Origin: Chryseobacterium hagamense
GTDB lineage: Bacteria > Bacteroidota > Bacteroidia > Flavobacteriales > Weeksellaceae
Length of the DNA: 58,920 nt
Direction: 5' to 3'
Assembly (NCBI RefSeq): GCF_007991455.1
Contig: NZ_BJYJ01000024.1
Span: forward strand, 1 to 58,920
The number at the start of each line of letters is the position of its first letter. Within the stretch, counting starts at the first letter, position 1. Under the pieces are notes generated by a model, which saw nothing but the letters and a program-made list of their open reading frames with translations, ran no database searches and was not told the DNA's origin. The translations under genes were made by a program, and so were the position numbers. Positions 17,478 to 26,024 of the stretch are shown here, piece after piece.

Positions 17478-18875
17478 TTATCTCCAAATTTTTTGAGTCA
17501 TATTCGGAACATAACCAATCTCACGGATAAATATTTTATGCATTAATTCATAAACTTGGTCTAAATCTGATTCTTTTACCACTAAGCAATCATGCAATGT
17601 AAAAAACGGAATCTTTCTTTTAAAAGTATTGTTTATCTCTCGAGCAATTGTGTGAACCATAAAATAAGATTCTAATTGAAACAGCAAATATGAAAGTCTT
17701 TTATGTCTTTCAGACGGCAGAACACCCTCAAATTTTACTCTTTTAAACTTTTTGGTAAGTTCATATATCTTAGGAAAATGATTGTAAAATACGGCTTGTT
17801 CCTTTATATAATATTTAGGATGCGCAAAAAGCATAGCTAAGAATTTATTTTTAGTATATTTTCTTAGGTCGTCTTCATCACCATCAAATTGCCTGTTAAA
17901 CATCATTTCAAAACTTGATTCAAAGTTCGGCAAGTTCATAAAACTGTCTTTAAAGTACTCATAAAGTTCATTATTCAGCACAAGTTCCCTGAAATCTGCT
18001 ACCTCCCTGTCAGAAGGCTTTACCAAAGATTCTACTATCATATAATGATAGAGTATATCCTGACTGCATAGCTGTGTGCATAGTATCCCCGCCTTAGTCT
18101 CCCTGCTGATAGTAGGAATAGAGAGTATATAGGACAGGAAGAATGGGATTGAGGACGACAAATCGACTTCCGCCAGATTCTCACTATCATATTTCAGATA
18201 CTTTCTACATAATTTAGAAAAAGATGTTATAGCGGTATGCAATCTACCGTCCGTTTCAGGCTTGTTATAAAAGTTAAAACATCCATTTTTAAAATCTATT
18301 ACTCTTTGAGCGTTCAAAAGATACTTGTTATAGTCTCCCGTCTGCAAATAGTCCATATAAAGCTCATTTAATGCTGATTCTGCATCTAATTCAAAGCGAG
18401 ACACATCAAAGTAACCTCGTGTAAAGTCAAATCGTTTCCGAACGGTATTATCAATCTGAGGTGCATTAATTTTGATGATTTTACGAGCGAAAGTTTTGTC
18501 AGTGATACAATACATTTCTAATTCACCATCCCCCCAATAATATTTAGGTAAGTGATAAGCATAGCAACCACCTGGCTTATAATTTCGCTTCCAAAGCATC
18601 CGCCCCTCACCCCCGAAATCCCGATAAAGATAATTTATATTCTGTTTAGAATTTCTGTAAATAGATTGATTAATTTCTGAGCATCGTGGGATAAAATGAT
18701 TTATTACTGATTCAAAGCTGCCGTATTCTTCAGTATCTTTTTTGCATGATTCTTTAATAATGTCGGAGATAAAATAATAACAATAATCTACGCTTAATTT
18801 AAAATCAGGCGGGAATTTAGACAATCTTTGTTCTAAACTTAGATGTTTGGGTATTAAGACATAATATTGACTCAT
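17478..18875 (-). CDS. Divergent palm-domain polymerase (family A/T7-like motifs), island replication protein
   Basis: About 465 aa. GRLHTAITSFSKLCRKYL is followed by ENLAEVDLSSSIPFF (motif A-like, Asp near 234), RKYTKNKFLAMLFAHP (motif B-like Lys, near 341) and IPFFTLHDCLVV (motif C-like HD, near 425). This series matches the palm of PolA/T7-RNAP-type polymerases. No 3'-5' exonuclease domain is visible, and it is shorter than PolA. It ends the minus-strand set integrase, unknown protein, HTH, ParB-like. I infer a replication or priming role. The open frame extends to 18926; ATG at 18875 (MSQYYVLI) seems better. Confidence 0.6.
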   Translation of the reverse strand: MSQYYVLIPKHLSLEQRLSKFPPDFKLSVDYCYYFISDIIKESCKKDTEEYGSFESVINHFIPRCSEINQSIYRNSKQNINYLYRDFGGEGRMLWKRNYKPGGCYAYHLPKYYWGDGELEMYCITDKTFARKIIKINAPQIDNTVRKRFDFTRGYFDVSRFELDAESALNELYMDYLQTGDYNKYLLNAQRVIDFKNGCFNFYNKPETDGRLHTAITSFSKLCRKYLKYDSENLAEVDLSSSIPFFLSYILSIPTISRETKAGILCTQLCSQDILYHYMIVESLVKPSDREVADFRELVLNNELYEYFKDSFMNLPNFESSFEMMFNRQFDGDEDDLRKYTKNKFLAMLFAHPKYYIKEQAVFYNHFPKIYELTKKFKRVKFEGVLPSERHKRLSYLLFQLESYFMVHTIAREINNTFKRKIPFFTLHDCLVVKESDLDQVYELMHKIFIREIGYVPNMTQKIWR

Positions 18876-19067
18876 AATAATGTTATAAAAAGGGAATAAA
18901 AAGGGCTGTACACAGCTTTTTTGCAATGCATTCAGGTTTTGTTATAAGAAATGTTTTAATTGATTTTTGGAGTATTCACAAGCTTTTTACGGTATGTGTA
19001 CGCAGAGTTACGCAGTGTAGTAGTAAAAAGATTTTGTTTCCTCAGCCTTATACCTGTGTGTATAAGG

Positions 19068-19925
19068 TCAGTCCTCAATTATAAATACGGCATATTTCAA
19101 ACTAGGGCTTTGAGCCATTGTATCTTTTACTTTGGTTTTATCTTTAGCCATAATAAAACACTCAACTTGATTAGTGATTAAAAGATGCCTGCCCGCATGA
19201 TAATCCAATACATATTGTGGTTCTTGGATTTCAGGTTGAATATTTAATTGTTGTTTTTCCTCTAATGCTAACTTGTTTTCAATTGCAGAGGCAATATTTA
19301 TTTCTTTTATCTTCAACCTGCCTTGGACTTGATTATATGCCGCACTAATACTTAATTTTTCGTTCAGCATTTGACTGATAATACCATAAAAGCCACTATT
19401 TATTACACTTCTATATCTAGCTGTGGTAGTTCTACCGATACCTGCCAATTTGGAAATTTCTAAAATAGTATCAATTTTATCTTTCACATTATCACCTCTA
19501 CCAGCTTTAGAAAGATTTTCTTTTGCTTTTTTTACAATAGTTTCTTCATGTAAACAGGCAAATTTTAGTTTTTCCACAGGTGTGAGATTTCTTCTCTGAC
19601 ATTGATGTTTAACCATCCAAAACTGAACATCTGAAAGCAATGCAAAATTTTCTCGAATTTCTTTTTTTGGAATATCTGAAATTTCCAACTCTATACACGC
19701 TTTTAATCGTATATGACCATCAATAACTAGCTTAATTCCGTCTGGTGTGGCGTAATATAAAATCGGGTCAATAACACCGTTTTGGGTAATATCTTCTTTT
19801 AATTGGTTGTATCGATTTAAATCTGTTATTGATTGGTAAGATTGCAGTTCCCAAATAGTTGTTAAATCTTGATAATGATAATAAACATTGTAGTTTTTAT
19901 TGAATAATTGAATTGTATTTGACAT
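19068..19925 (-). CDS. ParB/Srx-fold DNA-binding protein
   Basis: About 285 aa. The N-terminal ParB-like domain is clear: NRYNQLKEDITQNGVIDPILYY..., then LVIDGHIRLKACIEL (the DGHxRL motif) and WMVKHQCQRRNLTPVEK. A helical HTH part follows (ISKLAGIGRTTTARYRSVIN). Such proteins act in partition, regulation or, in some, as CTP hydrolases or nucleases. No ParA is present, so regulation or replication is likelier than classic partition. ATG at 19925 chosen; the frame extends to 19994. Confidence 0.8.
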   Translation of the reverse strand: MSNTIQLFNKNYNVYYHYQDLTTIWELQSYQSITDLNRYNQLKEDITQNGVIDPILYYATPDGIKLVIDGHIRLKACIELEISDIPKKEIRENFALLSDVQFWMVKHQCQRRNLTPVEKLKFACLHEETIVKKAKENLSKAGRGDNVKDKIDTILEISKLAGIGRTTTARYRSVINSGFYGIISQMLNEKLSISAAYNQVQGRLKIKEINIASAIENKLALEEKQQLNIQPEIQEPQYVLDYHAGRHLLITNQVECFIMAKDKTKVKDTMAQSPSLKYAVFIIED

Positions 19926-20050
19926 GATAATTATTATTTTAAATTTGACACAAGAGATACCCACACAACAATCGACTGTGCTTTGATTAAACATTAAAAG
20001 TGTGGTAAATGATTAAGAAATAATTGGATTGGGAAGAAGTTTCCTCAGTT

Positions 20051-20326
20051 TTAAGAAGCTTGGTTCAATTTTGAGAATACTTCATCTTTTGAGTAATAAA
20101 CTCTATTACCGATTTTAGTATTTTTCAATGTACCGTCATTATTCCAATGAAATAATGTTGTCAAACTTACATTTAAAAGCTTTGCTGTTTCTTCACGAGT
20201 ATAAAACTCTTTTTCTGTTGATTGTGCAGGAATATGTTTTTCTAATTCCTCTCTCACTAATTTTTGAATGTATTGACCAAAAGATTCTAAATCTATCTGC
20301 ATCAATTGAATTGCTGAATTTGTCAT
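20051..20326 (-). CDS. Excisionase-like helix-turn-helix protein (HTH_17 type)
   Basis: About 91 aa. FYTREETAKLLNVSLTTLFHWNNDGTLKNTKIGNRVYYSKDEV is a typical MerR-like winged helix of excisionases and small regulators. In an integrase-bearing island it is the best candidate for the recombination directionality factor. The frame opens at a TTG (20356), but the internal ATG near 20326 (MTNSAIQ) is the better start. Confidence 0.8.
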   Translation of the reverse strand: MTNSAIQLMQIDLESFGQYIQKLVREELEKHIPAQSTEKEFYTREETAKLLNVSLTTLFHWNNDGTLKNTKIGNRVYYSKDEVFSKLNQAS

Positions 20327-20364
20327 AATTTTTATTTGTTTAAGATTATGATGCAAAGGTTCAG

Positions 20365-20395
20365 ATAGGGAAAACAGGGAAAAAACAGGGAAAAT
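20365..20395. repeat. Three AGGGAAAA direct repeats upstream of the HTH gene
   Basis: TAGGGAAAACAGGGAAAAAACAGGGAAAA: three AGGGAAAA units within 30 bp, just upstream of the excisionase-like gene. They may be operator or iteron sites for the HTH or ParB-like protein. Confidence 0.4.
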
Positions 20396-20455
20396 ATTTT
20401 TAAGACAAAATAATTTAACCTTCTGATTATCAGTTAAAAAAATTTCAATTATTTT

Positions 20456-21946
20456 TTATTCTAGAATCGGTTTTAATTTTCCCCTATTAATTCCTAATGA
20501 ATATTCAATTTCTGTAAGAAAAGCATCAGTAGTTTTAAAAGTGAAAGGATAGTGTTTACCCCGTGGATTGTCAATGTCAAGAAAATTTTTAAGATATTGT
20601 TGTTTTACCTCTCTTTTATTATTTATATTGAATTTAGTAATTCTTTCAAAGGAAGCTATAGTATCAAATTTCTTTCCTTCGACCTCATAGAAGTAATCGA
20701 AAATATAGAAGAAATAACAAAACCTAAAAAAATAAATGTCATTTTTGAATTCTATTCCTTTAACACCATTACTACTGTATTTATTTTCTGAAAGTGCATT
20801 CAAAATAATTTTTATAGTACTGTTATCAAAAGATTTTAATTGTAAATAATCAACAAAAACGGATTTTTCTTTCATAAGAATATCTAAATCATTCTCAAGG
20901 AACTTATTTTCCTGTAAATGTACTTTATCTCCATATCGCTGTAAATTCAGATATTTCAGCTTCATTCCGTAAAGAGAATGTTCTGCATTTAATTCTAAAT
21001 ACTGATATAAATTGACTCCTGTAAGGTCTGCAAATCGTAATAGTTCTGATGCGCTTAATATGTTAAGGTAGTTTTTAAGAGATTCTTCCAAAGAGATAAA
21101 GGATGATTGTAAAGATATAATTGAAGATTCGGTGTAAGAAAAAAAAGAACCATCTAGTTGCGGAGTTTGAAATGAATGCTCAAAGAGTAATTTTTCATTT
21201 TCATTTATTTGATAATCCAGATATTTTTCACGACTTGAATATTTGTTTATAAGAACTGATTCTGATACCCCATTAACTTCCCTTATAAAACGACTTAAAA
21301 AGTTTGATGCCCTTTTTTCTAAAGAAAATACAAGCGAAGCATAATAACTTATATAAATATTTGGAGATATAATTCTAAGAAGTAAATAGTTTTGAAAATG
21401 TTCTGATATGACAGCAGAATTAATTTCGTTTTCATTAATAGGTAAACTTTCAAATATATGTTTTTGAAGTTGCTGTACTATATTAGCTGTAATAATAATT
21501 ATAGTCTTAACTACACTTACAATATTATTAATCTCTTCATCATTATAAATTTCATCAATAGACCCAATATTAGAAAAATCTACTGTTCCATCATTAACAA
21601 TTACTGCATTTATATTTAAATAACGGTTTATATACTCGAAATAATCCGTTATTAATTCTTCTGAGCTTTCTACTTTTTGAGGGGACAGCTCTTTTGGATA
21701 AAAAGACAATAAGTCATTTATTGTTTGAGAGATAATTAGATTTTTAATATCAATGCCTAAGTCTGGTTGTATAACGTCCAGCTTAGCTATTATAGCTTTT
21801 ATTTCAGGTATATGTGTAGGCTTTTCAACTTCAAAATTTTGTAAAAAAAATTCATGTATGTTATGATATGACACAGGGTCTTCCATAGCTATTACATAAA
21901 CAATAAAGTCTAATGCAATTCCTCTCTTAGTATCTATTTGAATCAT
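20456..21946 (-). CDS. Protein of unknown function between integrase and excisionase-like gene
   Basis: 496 aa, no recognised domain. It is mainly helical and rich in Leu, Ile, Asn and Glu. The segment around 135-165 (IIIITANIVQQLQK) is hydrophobic but not a convincing membrane helix. It starts 7 bp after the integrase stop, so the two are surely cotranscribed. That suggests a role in integration, excision or control of the element, but the sequence gives no direct evidence. Confidence 0.65.
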   Translation of the reverse strand: MIQIDTKRGIALDFIVYVIAMEDPVSYHNIHEFFLQNFEVEKPTHIPEIKAIIAKLDVIQPDLGIDIKNLIISQTINDLLSFYPKELSPQKVESSEELITDYFEYINRYLNINAVIVNDGTVDFSNIGSIDEIYNDEEINNIVSVVKTIIIITANIVQQLQKHIFESLPINENEINSAVISEHFQNYLLLRIISPNIYISYYASLVFSLEKRASNFLSRFIREVNGVSESVLINKYSSREKYLDYQINENEKLLFEHSFQTPQLDGSFFSYTESSIISLQSSFISLEESLKNYLNILSASELLRFADLTGVNLYQYLELNAEHSLYGMKLKYLNLQRYGDKVHLQENKFLENDLDILMKEKSVFVDYLQLKSFDNSTIKIILNALSENKYSSNGVKGIEFKNDIYFFRFCYFFYIFDYFYEVEGKKFDTIASFERITKFNINNKREVKQQYLKNFLDIDNPRGKHYPFTFKTTDAFLTEIEYSLGINRGKLKPILE

Positions 21947-21953
21947 TTATATA

Positions 21954-23246
21954 TTAATATCCTAAGCTATTAAAAATCTTTGCTGTTGATTTTGCTTTTT
22001 CAACTTCCGTTTTATTAATGTAAGCCAATAATTGTTTTTCCGTAGTGTGTCCTGTAAAATTAAGCAAATAAGTAGTAGGAATTTTCTCATAAAAGTTAGT
22101 AGCAAAACTTTTTCGTCCTATATGAGATGTAACAAGTTTATGTTTAGGAAAATTACCAAAAACTTTGCGAGTAATATTCTTCCCATCTTTTTCTATCGTC
22201 TCCGTTCTACCATTGTATACAATTTCATCTATTTCAGCAATCTCGCACACTTCTTTGATATAAAGATTTAGGTTTACATCTGATATTTTTCGTGGAAACT
22301 CACCATTCCGTTTTGCTAAAATATCCTGCACCTTTTTTAATAAAGGAATTTGCATTTTAGCATTCGTCTTTTGTTGGGTAAATTCAATGTATTTCTGTCC
22401 CTCACTATCCTCCACAATCATAGAAGAATTAAACCTCATATAATCACTCACACGTTGACCTGTATAACAGGAGATAAGTAGCCAATCTCTTGCATTATCT
22501 AAATAATCATGTGGCATTTCTTTACGCTCTATTTTATCCAATTCATCAAAAGTTAAGTAAATTGATTTTGGAATATGCTTTGTCGCTTTTTCAACTTCAA
22601 ATTTCCATAATTCAGCATGCTTATGAACTTCAATATCAAAAGAACCTGCAACCTTACAAATCATTTTTAAGAATTTAAGGTTTCGATATGTAGTTGAAAT
22701 CTTATAACTCTCCTTATTACAATAATCTTCAAAATCAATTCTAAAAGAATTATCTAAATCTTTAAACTTTAATCCTCTAAATGTTTTCTTTCTGATTTTT
22801 CTATCCGCTACATATCTTATCATTAATTGCTTAACAACATTAGCTTTCTTAATAGTCGATTCCGTAACACTATCTTTTTTTAAAGATATATAAGTATCAA
22901 TAAAAGTAATCACATCATCCGAATACTTATTATCTTCAGCTTTTAAAGTTGTAGGTTCTATAATTGATTTCAGCCATTCTTTTAAATCGATTTCTGGATT
23001 ATCCTCCGTATAACTTGAAATAATATTAGCTTCTAATTGTGAAAGACGAGTGTTTATAGTTTCAGTATCATCTTTGTGCATTTTTTTGGATGGCATTTTA
23101 CACTTTCCGTCTTTCCATTCTTTTGGTTTACAACTCAAATAAGGAACGGGAACACGTATATCAATATTCCTGTCTCTAAATTTTGCCCAAATTGTACTTT
23201 CTTTATCCGCTACCTTTCCTCTAATAAAAAAACTTACTGATGCCAT
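21954..23246 (-). CDS. int: Tyrosine integrase of the ssrA element
   Basis: 430 aa. The N-terminal arm-binding domain (about 1-90), core-binding domain (about 120-220) and catalytic domain are all present. Catalytic residues: Arg in CYTGQRVSDYMRF, Lys in QQKTNAKM, HxxR in SHIGRKSFAT, GH in NFTGHTT and the final Tyr in LLAYIN. This is the usual Bacteroidetes element integrase. It lies inside the right att site with its promoter toward attR, as expected for an enzyme acting at ssrA. The gene is intact. Confidence 0.92.
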   Translation of the reverse strand: MASVSFFIRGKVADKESTIWAKFRDRNIDIRVPVPYLSCKPKEWKDGKCKMPSKKMHKDDTETINTRLSQLEANIISSYTEDNPEIDLKEWLKSIIEPTTLKAEDNKYSDDVITFIDTYISLKKDSVTESTIKKANVVKQLMIRYVADRKIRKKTFRGLKFKDLDNSFRIDFEDYCNKESYKISTTYRNLKFLKMICKVAGSFDIEVHKHAELWKFEVEKATKHIPKSIYLTFDELDKIERKEMPHDYLDNARDWLLISCYTGQRVSDYMRFNSSMIVEDSEGQKYIEFTQQKTNAKMQIPLLKKVQDILAKRNGEFPRKISDVNLNLYIKEVCEIAEIDEIVYNGRTETIEKDGKNITRKVFGNFPKHKLVTSHIGRKSFATNFYEKIPTTYLLNFTGHTTEKQLLAYINKTEVEKAKSTAKIFNSLGY

Positions 23247-23271
23247 AATTAAAATGATTAAAAATTTAAGT

Positions 23272-23293
23272 TGTACCCAAAGTTGTACCCAAA
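23272..23293 (+). repeat. TGTACCCAAA doublet, right end (putative integrase arm sites)
   Basis: TGTACCCAAA at 23272-23281 and 23284-23293, the same spacing and direction as at 3127-3148. It lies just upstream of the integrase start, so it could also let integrase repress its own promoter. Confidence 0.65.
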
Positions 23294-23406
23294 AAATTCA
23301 AATATAGTTTAATTTCAATAAATTCAATTTAATTAAACAACCTTAAAAAGCCTTTGTACAAAGTATTTATAAATTAATCAAGATTTTAACAGATTTAAAA
23401 ACTTAG

Positions 23407-23422
23407 TCCCTCCAACTCCACT
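23407..23422 (+). repeat. attR: right direct repeat of the element
   Basis: TCCCTCCAACTCCACT, the same 16 bp as the ssrA 3' end at 3045-3060. The base before differs (G here, A in ssrA), which sets the left limit of identity. Confidence 0.92.
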
Positions 23423-23423
23423 G

Positions 23424-23456
23424 AAAATCCTGTAGATTATTAATTTACAGGATTTT
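23424..23456 (+). terminator. Original ssrA terminator, displaced by the insertion
   Basis: AAAATCCTGTA and TACAGGATTTT form a perfect 11-bp stem followed by T residues. It starts 1 bp after attR, where it would end ssrA in an empty site. Confidence 0.85.
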
Positions 23457-23583
23457 TATTTTGGATATTATTCTGCTCTTAGTTTAAAGAGTTTATTATT
23501 CTAGCAAAATAAGCATCATTTTATGAGATTACTATATACGCCATTATGCAAACTTATAATTCTAATTATATTAAAATGGAAAA

Positions 23584-23607
23584 GGACTGTCTGAAGTTTG
23601 ACAGTCC
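23584..23607 (-). terminator. Terminator of the Sdp operon
   Basis: GGACTGTC and GACAGTCC around an 8-nt loop, followed on the minus strand by TTTTCC. It lies 7 bp after the stop of the DUF5808 gene. Confidence 0.8.
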
Positions 23608-23613
23608 TCTTTG

Positions 23614-23814
23614 TTATCTGGTTTTCGTTAAATATTCACCAATTAATATAATTGATATAATTACCAAGAGCATAGCAATTATAGACCACGGATTTGCAAA
23701 ATTAATTGTCCAACCCATTTTTGTCCTCTTAGGTGGAAATAACCTTTTATCGTCTTTATTATAATATATAAAGCCTAATTTCCAAGGTGAAGAGTTTTTT
23801 TTGAAGTTATCCAT
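23614..23814 (-). CDS. DUF5808-type small membrane protein, candidate Sdp immunity
   Basis: 66 aa. KRLFPPKRTKMGWTINFANPWS is the DUF5808 signature, followed by one transmembrane helix (IIAMLLVIISIILIGEYL). DUF5808 is known mostly at the end of DUF1648/SdpI-type immunity and regulator proteins. The start overlaps the end of sdpB by 40 bp and it is the last gene of the operon. No full SdpI is present, so this is the most likely immunity gene, by inference from family and position. Confidence 0.65.
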   Translation of the reverse strand: MDNFKKNSSPWKLGFIYYNKDDKRLFPPKRTKMGWTINFANPWSIIAMLLVIISIILIGEYLTKTR

Positions 23815-24686
23815 AATTTTATTTTTTTTAGGTAATGGTACATAATATTATCGCTATCTAGATACAAGATAAGAGCCGCAAACATCGAGAAAAAAAATGT
23901 GATAAGGCCATGAGTTAAAGAAATTCCTAAGTGAAATAATATTCCTGCAATCATAAAGCTATATCTTATCTTTTTATTTGTGGCTAAAATACATGCAAAT
24001 AAACCAAGCTCAAATATAATAATTAACCAAGTATAAATAGGTGCAAATTTACTTAGTGTGAAAAAGTTATAAATATTTTGGAAAATTACTGGTGCACCGA
24101 ATACATTATTAGTAAACCAATAATATAAACATGTTCCATTTCTCCATTCGTCAGTTGTATATAATTTACCTATACCAGCATGTAAATATATGCCAGCAAC
24201 TTGAATATAAATTAGAAAAAAGTATACATTAAAAAAAATATTAGCATTTTTTCTTAAAGCACGACTATTATTCCATTGATTTATTCTTTTATCAAATAGA
24301 CAGACAGGAATTAATAAAAGACTCAAAATCAAAGCGACTTGATCTCCGCCATCTATAACAACAAAAGAATTACATATACTAAAATGAACCCAAGTCTGTA
24401 AAATACTGGATAACTGAGGCAAATAACCTGAAATTACCCAAAGTAAAATAATTATTGAAATTACTTTTGCTATACCAGGATCACAAACATTAAACAGACT
24501 ATATTGTTTAAATGGTGATACAATAGAAAAGGAATCGTTGTCAACCATTAACGACGAATCGGTTAATTCTGTAATATTATTAAATAAAAGTAATAATAAA
24601 GATCCAAAAGCTAACAATGAACGAGCAATTATAATTTTTTGGTTAAAAATATTTTTACTTTCCAAATATTCAATAACTGTTTTCAT
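23775..24686 (-). CDS. sdpB: SdpB-like membrane protein (HTTM family)
   Basis: 303 aa with about seven membrane helices. GIYLHAGIGKLYTTDEWRNGTCLYYWF is the core of the HTTM/SdpB family (K and W conserved), distantly related to vitamin K-dependent carboxylases. In Bacillus subtilis SdpA and SdpB are needed to mature the SDP peptide toxin from SdpC. It starts 4 bp after the sdpA stop. Placement by family and by the SdpC-SdpA-SdpB order is strong. Confidence 0.82.
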   Translation of the reverse strand: MKTVIEYLESKNIFNQKIIIARSLLAFGSLLLLLFNNITELTDSSLMVDNDSFSIVSPFKQYSLFNVCDPGIAKVISIIILLWVISGYLPQLSSILQTWVHFSICNSFVVIDGGDQVALILSLLLIPVCLFDKRINQWNNSRALRKNANIFFNVYFFLIYIQVAGIYLHAGIGKLYTTDEWRNGTCLYYWFTNNVFGAPVIFQNIYNFFTLSKFAPIYTWLIIIFELGLFACILATNKKIRYSFMIAGILFHLGISLTHGLITFFFSMFAALILYLDSDNIMYHYLKKIKLWITSKKTLHLGN

Positions 24687-24690
24687 TTTA

Positions 24691-25251
24691 TTACTTATAG
24701 ATTATATTAACTGGATATATTACAAACGTAGATTTATAATTGGACTTTCGATTTAATAAGGTCCACGGAAGTAATCGCTGTAAAACAAAAATATACTTTC
24801 CATTCAAATCAGGAGAATGTTTTTTCTCAATATATATATCTTTGTAATCTACTTTTTTTTCTTTCAATATATTAGTAAGTTCATCCACATCTAAAGCTTT
24901 AATAGATGTGCCTTTTGTTAAAGTATCTTTATTTATTTTATCAAAAACATTACCTATTTCAATTGAAACAATCCTATTGTGACGTGATATTCCATAACTA
25001 TAATCACTTGAAAAATTCCTTAAATTTACAGAAGTGATATTGCCATCAGAATTTTTGAAAATATAAGTAAGAGGGTCACGAGCATTTTTAGTAAAAAAAG
25101 CCCAACCTTCCGGTATGACAGATACATAATTTATATAACCATACCTGCTATTATTCAATGGATTATTTCCAAAATAAACAGATAAAATTTTAATAATTAT
25201 AGCAAAAACTAAAATAATAGCTGTGAGGAAATAGATAATTTTTATCTTCAT
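24691..25251 (-). CDS. sdpA: SdpA-like protein
   Basis: 186 aa with one N-terminal membrane helix and an outside domain. YVSVIPEGWAFFTKNARDPLTYIF is the SdpA hallmark (P-x-GWxFFTK). The C-terminus LLPWTLLNRKSNYK also fits. SdpA works with SdpB in activating the peptide toxin. It lies 8 bp after the sdpC stop. The family is much better known in Firmicutes and Actinobacteria than in Bacteroidota. Confidence 0.82.
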   Translation of the reverse strand: MKIKIIYFLTAIILVFAIIIKILSVYFGNNPLNNSRYGYINYVSVIPEGWAFFTKNARDPLTYIFKNSDGNITSVNLRNFSSDYSYGISRHNRIVSIEIGNVFDKINKDTLTKGTSIKALDVDELTNILKEKKVDYKDIYIEKKHSPDLNGKYIFVLQRLLPWTLLNRKSNYKSTFVIYPVNIIYK

Positions 25252-25259
25252 AAATTACT

Positions 25260-26024
25260 TTAAATACCTTGCAAATCTACTGTAACAGTTGTCTGGAACC
25301 TTTCCGAATAATAAGTATTATCTATTGTTGGAAAATTACCTGGCATATCTGGAGGTGCAACGAAAAATGCGAAAGCTACTAAAACAGCTGCTACAACAAC
25401 AGCAACAGCAGCATATACCCATTTATATATATCTACAACTGATTGACCTTGTGGCTTTTGTTTATTTGTTAATTTATTTACTAATGTAGAAATATTCTGC
25501 TTAGTTAATGTATTTATACCTTGATCTTTCAAAATAGTTGAAACATCATTCTGTATTTTATCTATCTGTGCCTGATTTAGATTCGATAATTCTGCAGTAC
25601 TATTCTTTATTTCTTTTACAGCTGAAAGCATAGTATTTTGAACTGTGTAATAATCGCCAGAGCCAATACCTTCTCTAAATTCACTCATAAAATCAGGATT
25701 ATTATGATTAATTTGAGCGATTATAAGGGTTTCGAAATTAATCATTTCATTAATTTCGGTTTGATTATTAGCAAAATTTCTAAAACTTATTTCTTGGAAA
25801 TCCTCTAATCTATCAGCAACCGGTCCTTCTAAAAACATTATACCTTTAAATACATCAACGTCACTATATGCTGCCATTCTTTGCATATTACTTTGTGACA
25901 CAGGAGTATCAGATTTAATACTGTCGTTTAATAATTCATCTCTATTACAACTCACGAATATGAAGTTGAATAGAACTAAAGCAATCATTACTGGATTGTT
26001 CGAGATTTTTCTAATGTTTCTCAT
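25260..26024 (-). CDS. sdpC: SdpC-like peptide toxin precursor (lipoprotein signal)
   Basis: 254 aa. The N-terminus is a lipoprotein signal (VLFNFIFVSCN, Cys as the lipid site). YSDVDVFKGIMFLEGPVADRL matches the N-terminal motif of SdpC proteins (YSGxDLFRGxxFxxGxV). Near the C-terminus lies a very hydrophobic stretch (KWVYAAVAVVVAAVLVAFAF), the counterpart of the released SDP peptide, which collapses the proton motive force of target cells. It lacks the two Cys of Bacillus SDP in that stretch. It is the first gene of the four-gene unit. Confidence 0.8.
   Translation of the reverse strand: MRNIRKISNNPVMIALVLFNFIFVSCNRDELLNDSIKSDTPVSQSNMQRMAAYSDVDVFKGIMFLEGPVADRLEDFQEISFRNFANNQTEINEMINFETLIIAQINHNNPDFMSEFREGIGSGDYYTVQNTMLSAVKEIKNSTAELSNLNQAQIDKIQNDVSTILKDQGINTLTKQNISTLVNKLTNKQKPQGQSVVDIYKWVYAAVAVVVAAVLVAFAFFVAPPDMPGNFPTIDNTYYSERFQTTVTVDLQGI

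Larger units (their letters stand above)
3045..23422. mobile_element. Integrative element of about 20.4 kb inserted in ssrA
   Basis: Bounded by a 16-bp direct repeat, with a tyrosine integrase (21954-23246) reading inward from the right end and matched TGTACCCAAA doublets near both ends. It carries ArdA, excisionase-like, ParB-like, primase-like and polymerase-like proteins plus several likely defence genes. I see no relaxase, T4SS, capsid, terminase or tail gene, so it is neither a complete ICE nor a prophage. It could be a mobilisable or satellite-type island with its own replication genes. Confidence 0.9.

Noticed and set aside
3045..23422. Prophage or complete conjugative element
   Set aside because: No capsid, terminase, tail, relaxase or T4SS gene is present in the 20 kb.
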